Shown here: positions 48,649-54,945 of the stretch, in pieces | Position numbering within the stretch: position 1 is the stretch's first letter | Layout: every line of letters starts with the position of its first letter | Source of the DNA: Maribacter orientalis | GTDB lineage: Bacteria > Bacteroidota > Bacteroidia > Flavobacteriales > Flavobacteriaceae | Assembly (NCBI RefSeq): GCF_900109345.1 | Contig: NZ_FNZN01000014.1 | Span: forward strand, 24,330-88,329 | Length of the DNA stretch: 64,000 nucleotides | Direction: 5' to 3' | Position numbers and translations under genes: made by a program | The notes under the pieces: model-generated | What the model was told of the DNA's origin: nothing | Seen by the model: only the letters and a program-made list of their open reading frames with translations | The model's database searches: none

Positions 48649-49850
48649 AGTTCAATCAATTTCTTGTTGATACGGCTGCTTGCAATTTTAGAAGCAATAA
48701 TGCCCAACACAATAATTGTTGCAAGCACAATAACAATATTGATGAATTCAAATTTTACAGGGTAAGCTAGAGAAGGGGTTATTTTCAACCAGCCGAATGC
48801 AATTTGTGACCATACAATAATGACACCGATAAGCACACCTATCAATCCGCCAAAACCGGTCACTAAAATACCTTGTACAAAGTAAATACGCTGTAATTCT
48901 TTAATGGTCGTACCTAGGCTGTAGAGGGTTTTAGAATTCTGTTGCTTGTCTAAAATCATCATGATAATTGCACCGACCACATTAAAAAGGGCAATAATAA
49001 GCACGAGGGTAAATATGAGATATGTAGCGACGTTTTCGGTGTTCAGCATTTTATAAAGTGTACTGTTCAGTTGCTGCCTATTTTTTAGTTCAACACCAGA
49101 ACCTAAAATAGCCTGAATTTCTGAACGAACCGAACTAGGTTCAACGCCATCATCCATTTTGAAATTTATACCTGATATCTCCAATGAATCTTTTTCTAAC
49201 AAGGCCTGAGTCAAACGTAAATCTGCAAACACATATTTATTGTCCAAATCGGCTTCTACGGCATATACACCACCGATTACCATTGGAATTTGGTTATAGA
49301 GTGATGAAATACTTTGTTGCGATATAGAACCTTTACCAGGCTTAAACGCATAAATCTGCATGGGACTTCGAAACTGATTGATGGTTACCCCAAGAATATT
49401 AGCAATACCCAAACCTGACACTACCTGTGTATCATTAACCGTCCAATCGCCCATGTAAAGTGTGCTATCTACTGCGGTGACTTTGGTATAATTACTATCT
49501 ATACCTTTTATGTAGGCAATATGATTTTTACCTTGGTGTTCTAAGGAAACCTTTTCCTCTAGTTCTTTGGAATAAAAAGCTAGTCCTTCTACAGCATGTA
49601 AACGTTGTTCTTGTTCGGGGGATAAGGTAAACGTCTTTCCGGCTACAGGTAAAGCTTTTAATTGTGGGTCAAAAGATTCGGTAAACGAAAGGCTAAAGGT
49701 TTTTAATCCGGCGAAGGCCGAAAGCACAATAAACAGTGCTGCAGAACCAATAACAATAACTAAAAAGGTGATAAAATTAATGATGTTAACCGCGTTCTGG
49801 GTACTTTTTGAACGTACATACCTTTTGGCGATATAGAGAGGAAAATTCAA
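48645..49850 (-). CDS. LolC/LolE-like FtsX family permease
   Basis: The family start is NFPLYIAKRYVRSKS, which here would begin with TTG at 49850, 4 bases after the rbfA stop, giving 401 residues. An upstream ATG at 49895 would add 15 residues and overlap rbfA. One N-terminal membrane helix (IINFITFLVIVIGSAALFIV), a large periplasmic domain and three C-terminal helices (FtsX domain) are seen. Such proteins form the membrane part of MacB/Lol-type ABC systems that extract lipoproteins; the ATPase is not next to it. Confidence 0.85.
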   Translation of the reverse strand: MNFPLYIAKRYVRSKSTQNAVNIINFITFLVIVIGSAALFIVLSAFAGLKTFSLSFTESFDPQLKALPVAGKTFTLSPEQEQRLHAVEGLAFYSKELEEKVSLEHQGKNHIAYIKGIDSNYTKVTAVDSTLYMGDWTVNDTQVVSGLGIANILGVTINQFRSPMQIYAFKPGKGSISQQSISSLYNQIPMVIGGVYAVEADLDNKYVFADLRLTQALLEKDSLEISGINFKMDDGVEPSSVRSEIQAILGSGVELKNRQQLNSTLYKMLNTENVATYLIFTLVLIIALFNVVGAIIMMILDKQQNSKTLYSLGTTIKELQRIYFVQGILVTGFGGLIGVLIGVIIVWSQIAFGWLKITPSLAYPVKFEFINIVIVLATIIVLGIIASKIASSRINKKLIEL

Positions 49851-49854
49851 CCGA

Positions 49855-50247
49855 TCAGGACTTTTTACGCTTAGGTAACAAATCTCTATTCTCAATAGGG
49901 TTTTCCTCGCGTTTTAAAGACTTTTCTATATTCTCGATATAATCTAACGAATCGTCTAAATAGAACAGTAATTCTGGCACCCTACGCAATTGGTTTCTGG
50001 TACGTTGCGAAAGTTCATGCTTAATTAATGGCTGGTTCGATTTAATACCCTCCATCAATTCAGCTGCCTTATCGTTCGGAAAAATACTTAGGTAAATTTT
50101 TGCGATAGATAAATCTGTGGTCACTGCAACTTTAGACACAGATATAAGGGTATTGCGAAGTCCACCATCAATGGCAGCTTTTTGTAGAATGTCTACAATA
50201 TCTTTTTGAATGACCCCAGCTATTTTACGTTGTCTTTGCGTTTCCAT
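49855..50247 (-). CDS. rbfA: Ribosome-binding factor A
   Basis: This is a 130-residue KH-fold protein that binds 30S subunits during 16S rRNA maturation. The start METQRQRKIAGVIQKDI is typical, so the ATG at 50247 was chosen over a longer frame reaching 50397 that lacks family similarity and would overlap the divergent epimerase gene. The conserved KVAVTTDLSIAKIYLSIFP and RRVPELLFYLDDSLDY are present. It is followed directly by the LolC/E-like permease gene. Confidence 0.95.
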   Translation of the reverse strand: METQRQRKIAGVIQKDIVDILQKAAIDGGLRNTLISVSKVAVTTDLSIAKIYLSIFPNDKAAELMEGIKSNQPLIKHELSQRTRNQLRRVPELLFYLDDSLDYIENIEKSLKREENPIENRDLLPKRKKS

Positions 50248-50251
50248 ACTG

Positions 50252-50259
50252 CAAAAATA
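50252..50259 (-). promoter_or_regulatory. Candidate -7 element for rbfA
   Basis: On the minus strand TATTTTTG fits TAnnTTTG and ends 4 bases before the rbfA ATG. If used, transcription would begin almost at the start codon, giving a very short leader or leaderless mRNA. Confidence 0.35.
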
Positions 50260-50312
50260 CATATTAAAATGTATCTTAACCCCTATGTGATGCACTCTGA
50301 AGCAAATAAGGC

Positions 50313-50714
50313 ATGAAAAAGATAGAACATTTAGGTATAGCGGTGAAAAACATGGAAGATTCCAATGTGCTTTTCGAGAAATTATTGGGAGTCGCACCCT
50401 ATAAACAAGAAGAAGTTGCTTCAGAAGGGGTGAATACTTCCTTCTTTCAAAACGGACCTAATAAGATTGAATTACTGGCATCAACAGACCCAACCGGACC
50501 TATTGCCAAATTTTTGGAAAAGAAAGGCGAGGGCATACATCATGTAGCTTTTGAGGTGGATGATATTGTTGCAGAAATGGCACGACTAAAATCGGAAGGA
50601 TTTACGTTGCTGAATGAAAAGCCTAAAAAAGGGGCTGATAATAAATGGGTTGCTTTCGTTCATCCAAAGACTGCAAATGGCGTATTGGTAGAGTTGTGCC
50701 AAGAAATTCGATAG
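50313..50714 (+). CDS. mce: Methylmalonyl-CoA epimerase
   Basis: This 133-residue vicinal-oxygen-chelate protein interconverts (R)- and (S)-methylmalonyl-CoA in propionyl-CoA metabolism. It has the opening IEHLGIAVKNMEDSNVLFEKLLG with the first metal His, GEGIHHVAFEVDDI in the middle, and the closing KTANGVLVELCQ with the Glu ligand. Length and motifs are normal. It is divergent from rbfA. Confidence 0.95.
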   Translation: MKKIEHLGIAVKNMEDSNVLFEKLLGVAPYKQEEVASEGVNTSFFQNGPNKIELLASTDPTGPIAKFLEKKGEGIHHVAFEVDDIVAEMARLKSEGFTLLNEKPKKGADNKWVAFVHPKTANGVLVELCQEIR

Positions 50715-50740
50715 TAAGGTTTGATAATTTCATAGTTTGC

Positions 50741-50798
50741 TGTCATGCTGAGCGCAGTCGAAGTTTCTTATGGGTCAGAATGATTATTTTAGGCATGA
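50741..50798. repeat. Dispersed flavobacterial intergenic repeat
   Basis: The stretch opens with TGTCATGCTGAGCGCAGTCG followed by AAG and closes near 50792-50800 with GGCATGACC. The opening is a short interspersed sequence recognisable from many Flavobacteriaceae genomes, and the closing bases are its imperfect inverted complement. It lies just after the epimerase gene. Its function is unknown. Confidence 0.6.
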
Positions 50799-50863
50799 CC
50801 TAAACTATCAATGAAACACTAGTGATAAGCAAGTAAACTATTCTACAACTATGCATAAAAATC

Positions 50864-50894
50864 TTGTGTCAGTTAAAAATAAGTAGTAATATTG
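50864..50894 (+). promoter_or_regulatory. Candidate promoter for the tRNA gene
   Basis: TTG (50864-50866) and TAATATTG (50887-50894) are 20 bases apart, which fits Bacteroidota -33/-7 spacing; the -7 differs from TAnnTTTG at one base. The tRNA begins about 100 bases downstream. Confidence 0.4.
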
Positions 50895-50994
50895 CATCCG
50901 CAATTCGCGGGTTTTGTAACTGGTTTGAGCGCCAGTCTCTATCGATTTTAATCGAAACAAGAGTTTACAGAGCTTCAAGTATTGAATTATAACC

Positions 50995-51068
50995 GGTCCT
51001 ATAGCTCAGCTGGTTAGAGCACCTGACTCATAATCAGGTGGTCCCTGGTTCGAGTCCAGGTGGGACCA
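50995..51068 (+). tRNA. tRNA with CAU anticodon (Ile2 or Met)
   Basis: The 74-nt cloverleaf has a 7-bp acceptor stem (GGTCCTA with TGGGACC, one G-T pair), a D arm with AGCTCAGCTGGTTAGAGC, and an anticodon stem CCTGA/TCAGG with loop CTCATAA (anticodon CAT at 51029-51031). The T arm has GGTTCGAGTCC. CCA is not encoded. CAU with this body may be the lysidine-modified tRNA-Ile2 or elongator tRNA-Met; identity elements do not settle it. An accessory island follows its 3' end, as expected of a tRNA attachment site. Confidence 0.95.
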
Positions 51069-51082
51069 CATTAGATTATCCT

Positions 51083-51122
51083 AAAGTCTTTATTTACAGC
51101 GATGTAGGTAAAGACTTTTTTA
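51083..51122 (+). terminator. Terminator after the tRNA gene
   Basis: A 15-bp imperfect stem (51083-51097 with 51104-51118; core AAAGTCTTTA/TAAAGACTTT) is followed by a T run. It lies 15 bases after the tRNA. Confidence 0.75.
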
Positions 51123-51126
51123 ATTT

Positions 51127-51147
51127 GTGCCGACATAGTGCCGACAT
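51127..51147. repeat. Tandem GTGCCGACAT repeat next to the tRNA
   Basis: GTGCCGACAT occurs twice with one base between (51127-51136 and 51138-51147). Short direct repeats placed just after a tRNA 3' end are typical arm-type sites of tyrosine integrases. The integrase remnant at 52742-52918 fits this view, which remains inference. Confidence 0.5.
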
Positions 51148-51313
51148 TTCAATCTTTTATTAGCGAAATCAATCCGTTATTTGAACTTTTGAAACGGTTT
51201 GTATAAGGATAGTAGCCGACTGTGGAACTTAAATTTTTCAAGTTTCAACTAAATTTTATGCGGGCTACAATGTTCATATTTACTACTATTTCGGCTATTA
51301 TTTTTATACTTTG

Positions 51314-52420
51314 TCATGCAATGGGTATAGTCATTTTATAGTCATTACTCATTATTTCTAAAATAATTTCCTTTATTCTATCCATTGAAATTAAACCAAA
51401 ATCTGTGTTTTCAATTTCTTCAAATTTCTTCTTAGCAAAACGTAATGGAATGTCAAAACCACTATTCTTACTAGATAAATGTGCTGTGTCCCTTAAACAA
51501 TCATAATAGGCTCTTTGAGCAATTCGACCACCAAAAAACTCAAAACCATTTTTCTTACAAATGTAACCAGATGATTTTTCATTGGATTGTTCTAACCACC
51601 CTACAAACTCAATAAATGATTTTGGCACATTATCTAATTTGTTTTTAATTCTATGTTTTTTTAATACATAATCATTCAAATAGTTTTTATCATTACAAAT
51701 CTTTTTGAATATAGAAAAATAGTTGTCTGGTAAAATATCTTGAAGGTGGGGTATTGTATCCATCCTTGCTGGTGTAAAATGTTGTTCTTCATCAAACTCA
51801 ACAATTCTACTATGCAAAACCGGGTGATTAATAATTACACCATCAATATGATGAGATAAACTGTCAGAACTAAACATATAATTTGATTTCAAGTCTGTTA
51901 GGATTTGTAAATAACAATCATTGACTTCTTTATTAAAATTGTAATTCTCAAAACTATTAGACAAGAATATATGTGATGAATTTATTGGTTTTCCAATGCT
52001 TTTGGAAAGTAAATAATCCATACCTAATAGCTCAGATAATCCAATAAAAAATCGGGTTTCATCCTTAACTTTTTCATTAGGTAGTTTCCTCTTCCCATTT
52101 TCAACAATTGGTTGAAGTTCAGGATTAATGTTTTTTGAGATATTTTTAGCACCAGTTGATTTCAGTTCTTTCAAAATTGCAACAGCAGGTGATTGAACTC
52201 TACCTGAAATATATGATTTTGCGATAGATATATTTATAGGGTTTTCCTTTGTGAATAACTCATATAATTCAGTAACTGAAATTCTTTCAGATTTGGTTTT
52301 ATTTTCTCTTACAAATTCAAGACTGTCGCCAAATATTTGGATTGAACGATATCTTTTACCAGTTACACTTATTGCCGTTTTAATACTAGAAAGTTTCTGT
52401 TTAAATTCGTTCTTATTCAT
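51314..52420 (-). CDS. Orphan protein with nuclease-like motif, island cargo
   Basis: This 368-residue cytoplasmic protein has no recognised family. Residues 191-214 read HIDGVIINHPVL...VEFDEEQHF, which looks like a PD-(D/E)XK-type core: D193, then E208 or D210 after a strand, followed by a QH pair in place of the usual Lys. The segment AYYDCLRDTAHLS (about 307-319) is also striking. A basic N-terminal part may bind DNA. It stands alone between the tRNA and the integrase remnant, so it may be a solitary restriction-type or defence gene. A TAAGTTTG promoter element lies 50 bases upstream. Confidence 0.6.
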   Translation of the reverse strand: MNKNEFKQKLSSIKTAISVTGKRYRSIQIFGDSLEFVRENKTKSERISVTELYELFTKENPINISIAKSYISGRVQSPAVAILKELKSTGAKNISKNINPELQPIVENGKRKLPNEKVKDETRFFIGLSELLGMDYLLSKSIGKPINSSHIFLSNSFENYNFNKEVNDCYLQILTDLKSNYMFSSDSLSHHIDGVIINHPVLHSRIVEFDEEQHFTPARMDTIPHLQDILPDNYFSIFKKICNDKNYLNDYVLKKHRIKNKLDNVPKSFIEFVGWLEQSNEKSSGYICKKNGFEFFGGRIAQRAYYDCLRDTAHLSSKNSGFDIPLRFAKKKFEEIENTDFGLISMDRIKEIILEIMSNDYKMTIPIA

Positions 52421-52741
52421 AGGTTCTCTCTTTTGTTCTTTCTAGTTATATCAACAATTTACTGAGAATCAAACTTAAGTTGTATATATCCTTTGTAAAA
52501 CTAAAAATAGCCATAAAAAATAAAAAGGTTATGAATTAAAACCTTTGAATTTTGGAGGTATTTCTGTTCAAATTTCTGTTTAAATTTTTAATTCTAATTA
52601 CGGGTTTCCGTAGTATCATCAAGTTTTCTTTTAGTAAATTGAATTCCGATTAGGAGTTCAGGCGCAATGAGGTATACATGGTGTTACAAACCGTTTTTAT
52701 TTCATTTTAAAGCATTTTATTTCTTTTATAACGCCTTATTC
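52421..52741. other. Non-coding or decayed stretch before the integrase remnant
   Basis: No intact gene is seen. The first ~60 bases carry the promoter of the minus-strand gene. The rest, up to about 52741, may hold unrecognisable remains of the front part of the tyrosine recombinase. Confidence 0.45.
52470..52477 (-). promoter_or_regulatory. -7 element for the orphan nuclease-like gene
   Basis: On the minus strand TAAGTTTG is an exact TAnnTTTG match 49 bases before the start codon at 52420. A TTG at -33 is not clear. Confidence 0.5.
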
Positions 52742-52918
52742 CAAGGGTATACGTTAAGAACAACATTTGCTTCCACGGTGCTGCTGTATAATGACGTTCC
52801 AGCGGAGATAGTGAGTGAGCTATTAGGTCATTCTAGCATTAAGTTTACTCAAGGGTATTATGGAAAGATTGTGCAGAAAAGGGTTAGTGAGGAGATGGAA
52901 AGTTTAATGAACAAATAA
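52742..52918 (+). pseudogene. Tyrosine recombinase (integrase), C-terminal remnant
   Basis: About 58 residues match the end of XerC/phage-type integrases: YTLRTTFASTV (box II, with the Arg kept and the preceding His replaced by Tyr), LLGHSSIKFTQGYYGKI (second His and the nucleophilic Tyr) and KRVSEEMESLM. Everything before box II is missing, so the gene is not functional. It lies 1.7 kb from the tRNA and is the probable relic of the enzyme that inserted the island. Confidence 0.85.
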
Positions 52919-53064
52919 TTTTTTAGGACCTTAAAGTAGTAACATAATTCTATCCTAGATGGCAAAAATTCAGTATTTCCTAACTGAAAAATATCTATTT
53001 TATTTGAGGAATCACGTTTTCTATTTATCTTAACTCGTAGTGAGTAATTAAAAAATACTATTTT

Positions 53065-53607
53065 ATGTTTGGATTATCTAAGAGTGATAAAGAAGAAATT
53101 CTTGAATTCCCTAAAACGTACGGTGTAATTCTGCATGGAATGCATCAGGACCTAATCGACATGCAAACTAAAGTAGACGAATACAAGAGAATTCTTAATA
53201 AATATATAAAATACTCGAAAAGTCTAAAGGAGAAATTAGATTCTGAGGTATTTAATGTGCGTCAAGAATATGCACAAATGTCAGATGGGTTAAAATCAAT
53301 GAAAAAAATGGTCAGTTCTTTAGAAGAATTAAAAATAGAGATTGACAATAAATACATTGAAATAGAACAAAAAAATGAAAACATTGATTTTAAACTCAGT
53401 GATATAACAAGGTTGTACGATAGACAATTCCGCAATATTATTTCTGATATAGAATCTACCAATAATAAATTAGAAGCAGAAGTAGGTAAAACTAATTCCT
53501 TAGAATTTCAACTTGTACAGCAGAAAAAGCAAATAAGAGTTCTTATGGTATTTAGCTCTATAATTGCAATTATGGCTGTTGTATCACTAGTAATGCATTT
53601 TTTATGA
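53065..53607 (+). CDS. Coiled-coil protein with C-terminal membrane anchor (operon partner 1)
   Basis: This 180-residue protein has no signal peptide. Residues ~20-155 are dominated by Lys, Glu, Ile and Leu in a heptad-like pattern and should form a long coiled coil. Residues ~159-179 (LMVFSSIIAIMAVVSLVMHF) form one membrane helix at the C-terminus, so the coiled coil faces the cytoplasm. The stop overlaps the next start by 4 bases (ATGA), which signals tight coupling with the nuclease-like protein. No family is recognised. A sensor, scaffold or anchor for the partner is a reasonable inference. Confidence 0.75.
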   Translation: MFGLSKSDKEEILEFPKTYGVILHGMHQDLIDMQTKVDEYKRILNKYIKYSKSLKEKLDSEVFNVRQEYAQMSDGLKSMKKMVSSLEELKIEIDNKYIEIEQKNENIDFKLSDITRLYDRQFRNIISDIESTNNKLEAEVGKTNSLEFQLVQQKKQIRVLMVFSSIIAIMAVVSLVMHFL

Positions 53608-54569
53608 ATTCCAAATTAACTAGTCTTGTCAAATATTATGAAAAGAAGGGGTATTCTTGGGATTCATCCAAAGAGTATATGTCAAATCTATACAAACAGT
53701 ACGTAAAAAGGAAAGAAAAATCATTAATAGACGCTGTTGCAGCTACAGCCGTTATAGGGGGAGTTGTTTATTCAGATAATATTGACCTTGATGTTATTGA
53801 TACTCAGATGAGGGAGGCATTTGAATTAGCGTTCCCAGGTAAATCTATAGACTCTTTATCAGATTTTAATACAGAGCAACTAGGAGGTATCGTCAGTGCT
53901 TGGAAGGGTAAATATTTTGAAGTTCTTGTACGTGATAAATTAAATGCAGGCGAATGGGTAGGTGATATTCATCTGGAACCAGGACAGGTGGCTTCTCTTG
54001 CGGAAAGCCCCACACAGGAAGGATGGGACCTTGTAATTTCAAATTTGGACGGTACTATTGCACAAGAGCTTCAATTAAAGGCAACAGAGTCATTAGGATA
54101 TGTTAAGGAAGCAATTGAAAAATATCCTGATATAGATGTAATGACCACTGACGAAGTTTCAACTGGAATAGACGGAATTTTTAGTAGTGGAATTAATGAG
54201 TCCGATATTGAGGCATCTATTATGGCACCATTGGAGGATTTGTTAGACTCTCCATTAGAAGAAATAGCGGAAACAATTTTACCAGGGCTTCCATTTCTAA
54301 TTATTGCGACAAGAGAGGGAAGGAATATTTTCGTTGGTAAGCAATCTTTTGCTCAAGGTATTGAAAAAACTCTTGAAGATTCTGCAAAAACAGGGGCTTC
54401 ACTAGGGGTAGGTGCCTTATTTTCTTATTTTAATCCTGTACTAGGAATAGCAGCAACTTTTGCAACTCGTTATGGTATGAGCCAAGCTGAGAAATCTAAA
54501 CAGGTCATATCACTTTTTCACAGAGAAAATGAAAATATTCGCCCACTATTAAAGGAGTATAATGTATAA
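53604..54569 (+). CDS. Nuclease-like protein with glycine-zipper hydrophobic tail (operon partner 2)
   Basis: This 321-residue protein has a central domain (about 95-185) with SAWKGKYFEVLVRDKLN, then PTQEGWDLVISN and AQELQLKATES. The spacing E106, D142, Q157-x-K159 resembles PD-(D/E)XK-like nuclease cores in which Gln replaces Glu. KYPDIDVMTTDEV follows. Residues ~262-291 form a Gly/Ala-rich hydrophobic stretch (GASLGVGALFSYFNPVLGIA) like a glycine-zipper membrane segment, and AVAATAVIGGVVY near 44-56 is a second one. It overlaps the coiled-coil gene by 4 bases. No named family is certain; a membrane-linked nuclease effector is inferred. Confidence 0.75.
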   Translation: MNSKLTSLVKYYEKKGYSWDSSKEYMSNLYKQYVKRKEKSLIDAVAATAVIGGVVYSDNIDLDVIDTQMREAFELAFPGKSIDSLSDFNTEQLGGIVSAWKGKYFEVLVRDKLNAGEWVGDIHLEPGQVASLAESPTQEGWDLVISNLDGTIAQELQLKATESLGYVKEAIEKYPDIDVMTTDEVSTGIDGIFSSGINESDIEASIMAPLEDLLDSPLEEIAETILPGLPFLIIATREGRNIFVGKQSFAQGIEKTLEDSAKTGASLGVGALFSYFNPVLGIAATFATRYGMSQAEKSKQVISLFHRENENIRPLLKEYNV

Positions 54570-54944
54570 AATATTGGAGAAAAGTATCATAAGATTATTG
54601 CTTTTGATGATAGGAACTTCTACCAAAAACAACTCCGATATGCTTTTGTAAAATCCAAATTAATAGAATGATATAGACATGATTTTTATGGTGGATATTG
54701 AATCATCTATTACCCTTTAGGTAAAGTTTATATAAGAACATTCTGGAAAAAGTAGTTCAAAAGAGGATTTCAAGGAAGCTTAGGTAGCGTTCCGTGTATA
54801 TTGTCGTAGCATCCCACAGGGTGCTATACAGTATACACATTGCTGTATGCCGTTTTTATTTTATTCATTTCGTTTTTAGCGTTGGCGAGAAAGCTCTTTG
54901 CAACCGCACGAAGGAGGATTGCAATTTGCTTGAACTTGCGTTGG
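54570..54944. other. 375-bp non-coding spacer with palindrome and repeat copy
   Basis: This spacer lies between the convergent two-gene operon and the restriction operon. It contains no intact gene. It holds a large imperfect palindrome (54794-54838) and one copy of a ~65-bp repeat (54879-54945) that recurs beyond the other end of the restriction operon. Confidence 0.6.
54794..54838. repeat. Large imperfect palindrome
   Basis: The left arm begins with GTGTATATTGTCGTAGCA and the right arm ends with TGCTATACAGTATACAC; all but about three positions pair, and ~10 bases form the loop. There is no T run, so it is not a typical terminator. The folded form recalls single-strand recombination sites such as attC, but core sites were not demonstrated. 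Confidence 0.6.
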
Positions 54945-54945
54945 C
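54879..54945. repeat. Module-flanking repeat, copy A
   Basis: This element starts and ends with GCGTTGGC and contains GAAAGCTCTTT, GCACGAAGG and TTGCTTGAACTTGCG in order. The same blocks recur at 63416-63490. Its right end is exactly at the stop codon of the DUF2357 gene. Confidence 0.6.

Noticed and set aside
49851..49895. Upstream ATG start for the LolC/E-like permease
   Set aside because: It would add 15 residues outside the family start and overlap rbfA; TTG at 49850 matches the usual NFPLYIAKRY beginning, though the choice is not certain.
50248..50397. 50-residue N-terminal extension of RbfA
   Set aside because: It has no family similarity and would overlap the start of the divergent epimerase gene.
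51127..51147. Start of a CRISPR array
   Set aside because: There are only two 10-bp units with a 1-base gap, no spacers and no cas genes.
54592..54780. Aromatic-rich frame with several stops (IIAFDDRNFYQKQLRYAFV...)
   Set aside because: It could be a gene remnant, but three stops fall within 60 codons and no family is recognised, so it is not listed as a feature.
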